In this document: piece by piece, positions 47,509 to 55,052 of the stretch
How the letters are laid out: each line of letters starts with the position of its first letter
How positions within the stretch are numbered: position 1 is the stretch's first letter
The notes under the pieces: model-generated
Databases searched by the model: none
The model's input: the letters and a program-made list of their open reading frames with translations, nothing else
What the model was told of the DNA's origin: nothing
Position numbers and translations under genes: made by a program
Assembly: GCF_003667445.1 (NCBI RefSeq)
Contig: NZ_RCTF01000019.1
Span: 1-64,000, forward strand
Direction of reading: 5' to 3'
From: Xanthobacter tagetidis
GTDB lineage: Bacteria > Pseudomonadota > Alphaproteobacteria > Rhizobiales > Xanthobacteraceae
DNA: 64,000 nt

Positions 47509-48486
47509 CTACTTCAGCTCGATGCCTGCGGCGCGCATCAGCTGCGCCCACTTGGTGGTGTCCTCGTCGATGAAGGTGGCGAAGGCGGCCGGCGACATGG
47601 TGTTGGGCACCGCCCCCATATTGGCGAGCTGGGCCTTCATCTCCGGCGTGCCGAGCAGAGCGATCACCTCCTTGTTGAGGCGCTCGACGATGGCCGCATC
47701 CATGCCGGCGGGGCCGAACAGGCCGAACCAGCCCACCGCCTCGTAGTCCGGCACGCCGGCCTCGGCCACGGTGGGATAGTCCGGGAACAGCTCCGAGCGC
47801 GCGGCGGACGTGACGCCCAGCACCTTGAGCCGGCCCGACTTCACGTGCGGCAGCGCGGCGGGGGGCGGCGCGAACATGGCCGTCACCTGCCCGCTCACCA
47901 CGTCGGTGATGGCCGGCCCCACGCCCTTGTAGGGCACATGCAGCACCTTGGTGCCGGTCTTGGCCTCGAACAGCACGGCGGCGAGATGGGACGCCGCGCC
48001 GGTGCCGGACGAGGCGAAGGAGACGCTCTCCGGCTTCTCCTTGGCGAGCGCGATCAGCTCCTTGACCGAATTCGCCGGGAAGTCGGCGTTCACCACCAGC
48101 AGATAAGGCGGCGCGGCGGCGAGCGCGACCGGCGAGAACTGCGCCTTCACGTCATAAGAGGCGGAGGCGGCGGTGGGCGACGGCGCCAGCGCGCCGGTGG
48201 CGGCCATCAGCAGGCGGTAGCCGTCGGGCGCCGAGCGGCTGACGGCGGCGGCCCCGGTGGTGCCGGCGGCGCCGGGCCGGTTCTCCACCACGAAGGTCTG
48301 GCCGAGGCGCTTCTGCAGGTCCTGGGCGATCAGCCGGCCGAGAAGGTCGGTGCCGCCGCCGGGCGCGAACGGCACCACCACGGTCACGGCCTGGGTCGGA
48401 TAGTCCGCCGCGGCGGCGGGCGCCGCGAGCGGTGCAAGGAGAGCCCCGGCGCAGGCGAGGGCTAAAGCAGATCGTCGGTTCAGCAT
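47509..48486 (-). CDS. Bug-family (TctC-like) periplasmic solute-binding protein
   Basis: A 325-residue protein with a signal peptide (MLNRRSALALACAGALLAP, cleavage after AAA near residue 27) and a Bug fold starting at DYPTQAVTVVVPFAPGGGTD. The VVPFAPGG motif and later VENRPGAAGTTG are diagnostic. Bug proteins bind carboxylates and aromatic or nitrogenous compounds for tripartite tricarboxylate-type transporters. No TctA/TctB membrane proteins are present nearby. ATG 48486 has AAGGGGAA upstream. It is the last gene of the FAH-RidA-Bug unit and may feed the catabolic island. Confidence 0.9.
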   Translation of the reverse strand: MLNRRSALALACAGALLAPLAAPAAAADYPTQAVTVVVPFAPGGGTDLLGRLIAQDLQKRLGQTFVVENRPGAAGTTGAAAVSRSAPDGYRLLMAATGALAPSPTAASASYDVKAQFSPVALAAAPPYLLVVNADFPANSVKELIALAKEKPESVSFASSGTGAASHLAAVLFEAKTGTKVLHVPYKGVGPAITDVVSGQVTAMFAPPPAALPHVKSGRLKVLGVTSAARSELFPDYPTVAEAGVPDYEAVGWFGLFGPAGMDAAIVERLNKEVIALLGTPEMKAQLANMGAVPNTMSPAAFATFIDEDTTKWAQLMRAAGIELK

Positions 48487-48514
48487 CTTATCGTTCCCCT
48501 TCTTATAGAAATAT

Positions 48515-48916
48515 TCACAGCACGGCGGTGGCCTGGAACTCGATCAGGAGGCCCGGATCGGCCAGATGATTGACCTCGACGATGGTGCTCGTCGGCAGCT
48601 TGTCCTTGAAGAACTCCATCCGCGCGGCGACGATTTCCTTGAACTGCCGGATATCGGTCGTGTAGACGACGATGGAGACGATATCCTCCAGCGTGCCGCC
48701 GGCCTCGCGCATGATGAGGTCCATGTTGCGGATCGCCTGGCGGGTCTGCTCCGCCATGTCGCCCGGCCCCACCAGCTTGCCGTCCGCATCGCGCGAGAGC
48801 TGGCCCGACAGGAAGATGAGCGACTGCGGATTATCGATGCGGATGTAGTGGTGGTAGATGGTGGACCTCACATTGGCGAGGTTCTTCGGGTTTCCGCGGG
48901 TGATCTTGCTGGCCAT
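48515..48916 (-). CDS. RidA-family (YjgF) protein
   Basis: A 133-residue enzyme of the RidA family, which hydrolyses reactive enamine or imine intermediates. Some members are pathway enzymes such as 2-aminomuconate deaminase. Family motifs are IFLSGQLSRDADGKLVGPGD, EQTRQAIRNMDLIMREAGG and EDIVSIVVYTTDI. The arginine expected in the active-site loop is not obvious to me in the usual IPxxxRxxxE context, which may suggest a specialised substrate. ATG at 48914-48916 follows AGGAGA. It sits between FAH and Bug genes, consistent with a catabolic pathway for a nitrogen-containing compound. Confidence 0.85.
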   Translation of the reverse strand: MASKITRGNPKNLANVRSTIYHHYIRIDNPQSLIFLSGQLSRDADGKLVGPGDMAEQTRQAIRNMDLIMREAGGTLEDIVSIVVYTTDIRQFKEIVAARMEFFKDKLPTSTIVEVNHLADPGLLIEFQATAVL

Positions 48917-48960
48917 GGTCTTCTCCTGGATGTCTTGAATGCTTGCAGCCGCGACGCGGC

Positions 48961-49902
48961 TCACACGATGGACGTGCGCAGCGTCATGAGCCCCTCGGCG
49001 GCGACTTCGACGCGGTCGCCGGGACGCAGGAACAGCTCGCTGGCATTGGGCTGGCCCACCGCCACGCCGTGCGGCGAGCCGGTGGTGAACACGTCGCCCG
49101 GCTCCAGCACCACGAAGCGCGAGAAGTGGGCGATGATGTCGGGGATCTGGAAGATCTGGTCGCCGGTGTGGAAGCGCAGCCGCTCGCGCCCGTTGACCGT
49201 GCAGCTGAGCCACATGTCCGCCGGGTCGCCGCTCTCGTCGAGCGTCACCAGGAACGGGCCGAACGGCCCGAAGCCGGGCATGTTCTTGGCGGTCCAGAAG
49301 CGGGTGCCCGAGCGCACCTCGCGCCGCTGGATCTCGCGCGCCGTGAGGTCGTTGAGGAGGCTGACGGCGAACACGTGGTCCATCGCGTCCTCCTTGCGCA
49401 CCCGGTGCGCGCGGCGGGCGATGACGAAGGCGAGTTCCGGCTCGTAGTCGAACTCGACGATGCCGTCCGGCCGTTCGACCTCGGCGTCCTGGCCGACGAG
49501 GCAGGCATTGAGCTTGATGAAGCCGGTGGGCTCCTCCGGCATCTCGGTGATGAGCTGATTGCGCTTCAGCTCCTCCAGGTGGGTGCGGTTGTTCTTGCCG
49601 ACGCAGATGACCTTGCCGGGATCAGGCAGCGGCGGCAGCAGGGCGACCGCATCGAGCCGGTGCCGCGCCTCCGGCGCGAGGCCGCGGTCGGCCAGGAGCG
49701 CGGCGGCGAGGTCGGCGAGCGCGGACGTATCGGTGCCGAAGCGGGCGATCTGCCCCTTCAGCGTCGGCGCGAACCGGTCCGCACCCGGACGCCCCGCGGC
49801 GGCGCGCGGCACGTCCACCACCTCCTCGCCCAGGACGAGGCCCCAGGTGGCATCCCCGCGAGACGCGTCGGCGCCTGGCGGGCGGAAGGTGGCGAGCCGC
49901 AT
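48961..49902 (-). CDS. fumarylacetoacetate hydrolase-family enzyme
   Basis: A 313-residue enzyme of the FAH superfamily, which cleaves or isomerises 1,3-diketo or 2-keto-enoic acids with a metal. The N-terminal part has KVICVGKNNRTHLEE. The metal ligands lie in VEFDYEPELAFVIA and SLLNDLTAREIQRR. The end VFTTGSPHGVAVGQP is usual. The chosen ATG 49900-49902 has GAGGAG 6 bases upstream; longer starts would enter the operator region. The substrate may be a ring-cleavage product, a dicarbonyl or an oxalocrotonate-like acid. Divergent from a GntR regulator. Confidence 0.85.
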   Translation of the reverse strand: MRLATFRPPGADASRGDATWGLVLGEEVVDVPRAAAGRPGADRFAPTLKGQIARFGTDTSALADLAAALLADRGLAPEARHRLDAVALLPPLPDPGKVICVGKNNRTHLEELKRNQLITEMPEEPTGFIKLNACLVGQDAEVERPDGIVEFDYEPELAFVIARRAHRVRKEDAMDHVFAVSLLNDLTAREIQRREVRSGTRFWTAKNMPGFGPFGPFLVTLDESGDPADMWLSCTVNGRERLRFHTGDQIFQIPDIIAHFSRFVVLEPGDVFTTGSPHGVAVGQPNASELFLRPGDRVEVAAEGLMTLRTSIV

Positions 49903-49919
49903 GAACATCTCCTCGGTGT

Positions 49920-50055
49920 ATTGGGCGACCATTTTGGGCATATTGGCCCGTTTGATCGCCCAATCGAACCCTCCGGGCGGACCTTTTGTCAAGCCACTTG
50001 CGTCACATCTCCTGCCTGGATAGTTTGCACCACTCGGCGGAAAATGGTCGCCCAA
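49920..50055. promoter_or_regulatory. GntR operator set (ATTGGGCGA-C/T-C) and FAH promoter
   Basis: TTGGGCGACCATTTT occurs at 49921-49935 and its exact reverse complement at 50041-50055, a perfect 15-base inverted repeat 105 bases apart. A third copy, ATTGGGCGATC on the minus strand, is at 49954-49964. On the minus strand a promoter TTGACA (49987-49992), 18 bases, TTCGAT (49963-49968) overlaps the third copy. The far copy covers the regulator's start codon at 50044, so autoregulation is likely. Confidence 0.65.
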
Positions 50056-50745
50056 ATGCTCGACGCTGTTCACGTCTCCCGCCACCCCTCCCGCGGATCC
50101 ACTCCGATCCGGGAGCTGGTTCTGGCTGCGATCTCCGACGGCACCCTGCCGAAGGGCGCGAAGCTGCCGACCGAGCGCGCGCTCGCGGAGCGGCTCGGCC
50201 TGTCACGGGCGGCGGTGCGCAAGGAGCTGGCGGCGCTGGAGGTGGAGGGGCACGTCACCCGAAAGGTCGGCTCCGGCACCTATGTGGCGGAGCGCGCAGG
50301 CGCAGCGGCGCTCATCACCGGCGTGAGCCTGCACCAGCTGCTGGAGGCGCGCATCGTCATCGAGCCGCAGCTCGCCGCGGTGGCGGTGGCCAATGCGACG
50401 CCGGCCGACCTGCAGCAGATCGAGGCGTGGCTCGGCCGGTGCGCCACGGCGGGCGACGTGGATGCCTTCGAGGCGGCCGACCACGGCTTTCACGCGGCCA
50501 TCGCCGCGGCCACCCACAACGGCCTGCTGATCGCCGCCTACGATCTCATCTGCGGGCTGAGGGCCAGCGGCGAATGGCGCGCGCTGAAGCTGCGCCGCAA
50601 TCTCGACGCGCCGGGCCGCAAGGCCGACGTGCTGGTGGAGCACCGCGACGTGTTCGAGGCGCTCCGCGACCACGATCAGACCGCCGCCCGCGAGGCCATG
50701 CTGCGCCACATGACCGGCGTGCGGCGGAACCTGTTCCCGGTGTGA
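50044..50745 (+). CDS. GntR/FadR-family transcriptional regulator
   Basis: A 233-residue regulator. The winged helix at residues 16-82 reads PIRELVLAAISDG, AKLPTERALAERLGLSRAAV and GSGTYVAE. The FCD-type all-helical ligand domain follows (LLEARIVIEPQLAAVAVANA, ADHGFHAAIAAATHNGLL, HRDVFEALRDHDQTAAREAM), where histidines and an aspartate often bind a metal and an organic acid. ATG 50044 starts the frame, with an in-frame ATG at 50056 as an alternative; neither has a good ribosome binding site. It is divergent from the FAH gene, and 3 bases separate its stop from that of the convergent amidase gene. Confidence 0.85.
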   Translation: MVAQMLDAVHVSRHPSRGSTPIRELVLAAISDGTLPKGAKLPTERALAERLGLSRAAVRKELAALEVEGHVTRKVGSGTYVAERAGAAALITGVSLHQLLEARIVIEPQLAAVAVANATPADLQQIEAWLGRCATAGDVDAFEAADHGFHAAIAAATHNGLLIAAYDLICGLRASGEWRALKLRRNLDAPGRKADVLVEHRDVFEALRDHDQTAAREAMLRHMTGVRRNLFPV

Positions 50746-50748
50746 GGC

Positions 50749-52125
50749 TCAGCCCGCCAGGGTTTCCTCGACGCCGGCGGCGAGCGCGAGCAGCGCCGCG
50801 TCCCCGCCGGGGATGCCCGCGAGCATCAGGCCTGCCGGTGCGCCGCCCGTGCCCGTCAGCGGCAGCGAGATGGCGCAGCCGTCGATCATGTTGATGAGGG
50901 TGGGGTTGCGCAGCGCCAGCAGGTTCACCCGGCCATAGGCCGCGTCGTCCGTGGCGAGGTCGGCGATCTTGGGCGGCAGGATCGGCGTCGTCGGCAGCGC
51001 CATCGCGTCGAACGGCGCAAGCCGCGCGCTTGCCCGCGCGACGAGGTCGCGCCGGGCGGCGGCGAGGTCGAGATAGTCGGCCGCGCTCTGGCCGGCGCCG
51101 CGCTTGATGCGCACCGACACGCGCGGATCGTATGCGGCTTCCTTCTCCTCCAGGAGGGCGCGGTGGACCGCGAAGCTCTCCGCCGCCGTGAAGCCGCCCT
51201 TGGCGTTCAGGCCGGCGATCTCGCCGAACTCCGGGAACGGCGCGCGGGTGATGGCCGCGCCCGCCGCTTCAAGCCGCGCCAGAGCCGCCTCGAACGCGGC
51301 GGCGACAGCGTCCTCGATCTCGTCGGACGCCACCGTCTGGGGCACGAGCAGCCGCAGGCCCGCGACCGGGCGCGGCACCAGGGCATCCGGCTCCGCGCCG
51401 GCGAGGATGGCGTCGATCGCCGCGCAGCAGGCGACCGACCGGGCGATGGAGCCGATGGAATCGAGCGTGCCGGAGAGCGGGAACGCCCCGTCCTTCGGGA
51501 TGCGGTCGGCGGTGGGCTTGTAGCCGGTGAGGCCGCAGAAGGCGGCCGGGATGCGGCACGAGCCGCCGGTGTCGGTGCCGAGCGCGGCATGGGCCATGCC
51601 GTCCGCCACCGCCACCGCCCCGCCCGAGGTGGAGCCGCCGGAAACCCGACCGACCGCGCGCTCGAACGGCGCCCGCGGGTCGCCCGTGTGCGGGTTCATG
51701 CCGAGGCCTGAATAGGCGAACTCGGTCATGGTGTTGCGGCCGATGACGACGAAGCCGGCCCGGCGCAGGCGCGCCACCGTGATGGCGTCGGCCGCCGCCG
51801 GCGCATTGCCGGCCAGAACCTTCGAGCCGGCGGTCGTCACCTGGCCCGCAATATCGAACAGGTCCTTCACGCCGATGGGGATGCCGGCGAAGCGCGAGGG
51901 CGCCGCCCCGGCCCGCCGCAGGGCATCCTGCGCCTCCGCCGCGTGGAGCGCCGCCGCGCGGTCCACCAGGGCGAAGGCGCGCGCGCCCTCCCCCGTGGGA
52001 TCGTCGATGCGCGCGAGGCAGTCCTCGACCAGCTGGCGCGCGGTCACGCGACCAGCTTCCAGGGCGTCGGCAAGCTCGGCGAGGGTGGGACGGGCGGAGA
52101 GCGAGGGGTGCGCGGAGGCGGGCAT
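50749..52125 (-). CDS. amidase of the amidase-signature family
   Basis: A 458-residue hydrolase. The Ser-cisSer-Lys triad is visible as K in PIGVKDLFDIA, cis-Ser in VSGGSTSGGAVAV and Ser in TDTGGSCRIPAA. This family hydrolyses amides, including aryl amides and carbamates. Length is normal. The gene follows the cupin by 72 bases, in the same orientation, so it is probably part of the FR-HpaB-cupin-amidase operon. An amide bond made by ring opening of a nitrogen heterocycle, or a side-chain amide, are possible substrates; I cannot choose. The stop is 3 bases from the GntR stop. Confidence 0.88.
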   Translation of the reverse strand: MPASAHPSLSARPTLAELADALEAGRVTARQLVEDCLARIDDPTGEGARAFALVDRAAALHAAEAQDALRRAGAAPSRFAGIPIGVKDLFDIAGQVTTAGSKVLAGNAPAAADAITVARLRRAGFVVIGRNTMTEFAYSGLGMNPHTGDPRAPFERAVGRVSGGSTSGGAVAVADGMAHAALGTDTGGSCRIPAAFCGLTGYKPTADRIPKDGAFPLSGTLDSIGSIARSVACCAAIDAILAGAEPDALVPRPVAGLRLLVPQTVASDEIEDAVAAAFEAALARLEAAGAAITRAPFPEFGEIAGLNAKGGFTAAESFAVHRALLEEKEAAYDPRVSVRIKRGAGQSAADYLDLAAARRDLVARASARLAPFDAMALPTTPILPPKIADLATDDAAYGRVNLLALRNPTLINMIDGCAISLPLTGTGGAPAGLMLAGIPGGDAALLALAAGVEETLAG

Positions 52126-52197
52126 GGGGACCGGAACGGCTGCGCCCGCCCGGAGGTCCGGGCGGGCTGGAGAGAACGAAGGGTGGCTCAGCCCCGC

Positions 52198-52578
52198 TCA
52201 GGCCGGATCGAAATAGTGGATCTCGATCATCATGGCGCCGGTCTCGGACTTGAACGGCCCATGATAGACGCCCGGCGGGCGCACGGCATAGGTATAGGGC
52301 TTGAAGGCCTCGCCGCCATTGCCGTTCTCGTCGTTGCCGACCGTGAGGTCGCCGGAGAACAGGAACACCTCTTCCCAGTATTCGTGCACGAAGGGCTTGG
52401 TGGTCCACACGCCGGGATCGAACTTCAGGATGCGCGTGCGCGAGCCGGTCTTGTTCACCTCGTCGAGCGCGCCGGAGAGGATCTTCTGCTTGATGCCTTC
52501 AGGATAGCCCGGAGGCACCTCCCAGCCGGTGGAGAAGTCGACCGCGCGGAACTCGTCGTGAAGCTTGTTGATGGCCAT
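52198..52578 (-). CDS. small cupin-fold protein
   Basis: A 126-residue single-domain cupin. It contains TKPFVHEYWEEVFLFSGDL, resembling cupin motif 1 with His and Glu ligands but without the second His of HxH, and RPPGVYHGPFKSE, resembling motif 2 with a His ligand. A metal site is therefore likely but incomplete relative to the canonical set. Small cupins act as dioxygenases, isomerases or decarboxylases. ATG 52576-52578 is preferred, with AGAGGA upstream. It lies in the operon between the monooxygenase and the amidase and may act on the hydroxylated product. The reaction is not known. Confidence 0.75.
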   Translation of the reverse strand: MAINKLHDEFRAVDFSTGWEVPPGYPEGIKQKILSGALDEVNKTGSRTRILKFDPGVWTTKPFVHEYWEEVFLFSGDLTVGNDENGNGGEAFKPYTYAVRPPGVYHGPFKSETGAMMIEIHYFDPA

Positions 52579-52624
52579 CTGGTCGTCGTCCTCTTGAAGG
52601 CAGTTGAATTGTTGCACGCCCGTC

Positions 52625-52727
52625 ATGCCCCGGCTCGTCCGGGGCATCCACTGCGATGTTCACACTGCGCCCGGAAAAGCGGACGCGGTCCCGGCCACAC
52701 CTGGATCCCCCGGCCAAGCCGGGGGAT
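52625..52727. repeat. pair of intergenic palindromes between HpaB-like and cupin genes
   Basis: ATGCCCCGG-CTCGT-CCGGGGCAT (52625-52647) and ATCCCCCGGC-CAA-GCCGGGGGAT (52705-52727) are two perfect hairpins in a 161-base gap inside the operon. CGTCATGCCCCGG and CCCCCGGC...GGGGGATGAC are typical of palindromes scattered through alphaproteobacterial genomes. They may set the mRNA ratio between genes. Confidence 0.7.
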
Positions 52728-52739
52728 GACGGCGGCTCA

Positions 52740-54230
52740 TCACTCCGCGGCGCGGGCGGGGCTCGCCGGCGCCTTCACCTCGTCGGCCAGTTCGTAGGAG
52801 CCGAGCATGCGGTCGAGCAGGCCGTTCGCGCCCTCCCAGTCATAGGTGCGGAAGGAGTGGCCCTTCACCACGAAGCTCGCCCCGGCATAGAACATCTCGT
52901 ACTGGGTGTGGCGCGAGGCGAATTCCGAGCCCACCGCATCCCAGGCGAGCTTGTAGAACTTCACCTTCTCCTCGGCGTTCGCCGCGGGCGACTGCTGGGT
53001 CTTCTCGATCAGGCCGGCGAGCTCGGCGTTCTCATAATCGTGCACCGAGGACGGCAGCATGATCATGCCGCCGCCGGCGAGGTCGCGCAGCGCGGTGATG
53101 AAGCGCGGATAGAGCTGCTGGGCCAGCGTCTGCGCCGCATAGAGGGTGTGGCGGTCGGGGATGAAATAGGGACCGACCATGGACCCCTTCGCCTCCATGG
53201 CGGCGACGAAGGCGTCCACCATGGCCGCCTCGGCGGCAAGCTGGCCGAGCGTCTCGCGCACCTGCGGGAAGTTGGTGGTGCCGTTGATCTCGCAGGTCCG
53301 GCGCGCGATGGCGAGCAGGAACTTGATCTTCACCTTGAGGCGGATCTGCGCCTGGTAGTTCTGGTAGACGTGCGCCGGCGTCGCGTGGAACTGCTTGCCG
53401 GTCATCTCGATGCTGTCGACGATGAACACCCGGTCCCACGGCACCTTCACGTCGTCGAAATAGAGCACCGCGTCGTTCTCGTCGTAGCGGCTCGACAGCG
53501 GGTTGTCGAACACCGAGGGCGCGCCCGCCTCGTAGGACTTGCGCGAGAGGATCTTCAGCCCCTTGGTGTTCATGGGAATGGCGAAAGAGAGCGCGTGCGC
53601 CTCGTCGCCCGGCTGCAGCGGCTGGATGCAGGTGACGAACACCTCGTTCGCCATGATGCCGCCGGTGGCGAGCATCTTGGCGCCGCGCACCGTGATGCCC
53701 TCGGCGTCGCGGTCGACGATGGCGGCGGAGAGGAACGGGTCCTTCTGCTGCGCCGCGCTCTTGGAGCGGTCCGCCTGCGGGTTAATGATGACGTAGGTGA
53801 GGTAGAGGTCGTTGTCGCGGGCGTAGCGGTAATAGTCCGCGAGCGCCTTGGCGCGGGCCGGGTCGTAGGCCTCGAACGCCGGCAGGCCCATATACATGCC
53901 GGCGATGCAGGAGGCGACGTGGTCCGGCGCGCGGCCGAGGAAGCCGGCGTGAAGCTCGGTCCAGGCCTCCAGGCCCTTGCGGCGCGTCACCAGCTCCTCA
54001 TACGAGGTCGGCAGCTGCCAGATGCGGTTCGCCCGCGTGCCGGTGTCGGTCTCAAAGGTCATCAGCTCCCGGTTTTCCGGAGCGCTGTGGAAGTCGAACA
54101 TCTGCCCCACCGAGGCCACCGCGCGGCGGAAGGCGGGGTGGGTGGTGGCGTCCTCGACGATCTCACCGTCGAGGAAGATCTGGCGGCCGTCCTTGAGGCT
54201 GGCGATGTGCTCGGCACCGGTCTTGATCAT
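52740..54230 (-). CDS. HpaB-type flavin-dependent monooxygenase, large component
   Basis: A 496-residue enzyme of the 4-hydroxyphenylacetate 3-monooxygenase / pyrrole-2-carboxylate oxygenase family, which uses FADH2 and O2 to hydroxylate an aromatic ring. Family blocks are YRYARDNDLYLTYVIINPQ, VRGAKMLATGGIMANEVFVT, FDDVKVPWDRVFIVDS and GGGMIMLPSSVHDYENAE. The C-terminus adds SHRTYDWE-like residues that close the fold. The flavin is supplied by the partner reductase, encoded just upstream with an ATGA overlap. The substrate is not known, but the neighbours point to a nitrogen-containing aromatic. It is followed by a 161-base gap with two hairpins. Confidence 0.9.
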   Translation of the reverse strand: MIKTGAEHIASLKDGRQIFLDGEIVEDATTHPAFRRAVASVGQMFDFHSAPENRELMTFETDTGTRANRIWQLPTSYEELVTRRKGLEAWTELHAGFLGRAPDHVASCIAGMYMGLPAFEAYDPARAKALADYYRYARDNDLYLTYVIINPQADRSKSAAQQKDPFLSAAIVDRDAEGITVRGAKMLATGGIMANEVFVTCIQPLQPGDEAHALSFAIPMNTKGLKILSRKSYEAGAPSVFDNPLSSRYDENDAVLYFDDVKVPWDRVFIVDSIEMTGKQFHATPAHVYQNYQAQIRLKVKIKFLLAIARRTCEINGTTNFPQVRETLGQLAAEAAMVDAFVAAMEAKGSMVGPYFIPDRHTLYAAQTLAQQLYPRFITALRDLAGGGMIMLPSSVHDYENAELAGLIEKTQQSPAANAEEKVKFYKLAWDAVGSEFASRHTQYEMFYAGASFVVKGHSFRTYDWEGANGLLDRMLGSYELADEVKAPASPARAAE

Positions 54231-54787
54231 GGGCGTTGTCCCTGGGAAGCGTGGGACGGCTGGCCGTGCCCGGCCTCGCCTGAAGCGAGGGCGCGGTAGC
54301 GGCCGCCGAAGAAGATGAGCGGATCGCCGCCATCGGCGGCGGAGAAACGCAGCACGCGAGCGATGAACACCTCGTGGTCGCCCCCCTCATGGCAGGCGTA
54401 GGGTGCGCATTCGAGGTGGGCGAGCGCCCCCTCGATGAGCGGCACCTGGCTTTCGCCGCGCCGCACCTCGACACCGCTCCACTTGTCCTCCAGCGGACGG
54501 GCGAAGCGGTTGGACACATGCTCCTGGTGGTGGCCGAGGATCGAGATGCCGTAGCCCTGCGCCCCCCGCAGCACGGGCAGCGACAGGGCCGAGCGCGCCA
54601 CCGAGAACAGCACCAGCGGCGGGTCGAGGGAGACCGAGTTGAACGAACTCATGGTCATGCCGACCATGCCGGCCTCGCCGCCCTCGGCGGTCACCACCGC
54701 CACGCCGGTGGCGAACCGGCCGAGCACTCGGCGCAGCGCCAATGGGTCGAAGGGCGTATCGATTTTCGCGGCGGATTGGCGTTTCAT
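54227..54787 (-). CDS. flavin reductase of the HpaC type
   Basis: A 186-residue NAD(P)H:flavin oxidoreductase. It contains LRRVLGRFATGVAVVTAEGG, GMTMSSFNSVSLDPPLVLFS and FARPLEDKWSGVE, the HpaC/FRP-type blocks. It makes reduced flavin for the HpaB-type oxygenase. The C-terminal 30 residues are short, polar and variable. ATG is at 54785-54787. Its stop overlaps the oxygenase start, so the two components are made in a fixed ratio. It is the first gene of the unit, behind a promoter with a palindromic operator. Confidence 0.9.
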   Translation of the reverse strand: MKRQSAAKIDTPFDPLALRRVLGRFATGVAVVTAEGGEAGMVGMTMSSFNSVSLDPPLVLFSVARSALSLPVLRGAQGYGISILGHHQEHVSNRFARPLEDKWSGVEVRRGESQVPLIEGALAHLECAPYACHEGGDHEVFIARVLRFSAADGGDPLIFFGGRYRALASGEAGHGQPSHASQGQRP

Positions 54788-54806
54788 GGTCGTGAACCGA
54801 ATTTAG

Positions 54807-54845
54807 CTTTGTGACAAAGATATTTTGGAAATCGATGGACGTCAA
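54807..54845 (-). promoter_or_regulatory. flavin-reductase operon promoter with palindromic operator
   Basis: On the minus strand TTGACG (54840-54845), 17 bases, TATCTT (54817-54822) makes a good sigma-70 promoter. CTTTGTGACAAAG (54807-54819) is a perfect palindrome (arms CTTTGT/ACAAAG) that overlaps the -10 and the start region. A MarR regulator lies divergently 200 bases away and is the likely binder. Confidence 0.62.
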
Positions 54846-55052
54846 GCCGGAGCGTTCCGTATGACCGAACCGGAAGGCGCAACGGGCAACCGCGCGCCGG
54901 CGCGCGCGGTTGCCCGCCAAAGGCGTTCTGCCGGCTTAAAATTTGAACTTGGGGCGGGACGGGGAATCAGGCCGACTGTTCTCAGCCCCTGTTGGAAGAC
55001 GCGCGAAGCCGGCGGGCGTTCGCATCACCGCGCCGTGGACGGAGCCGAGGTC

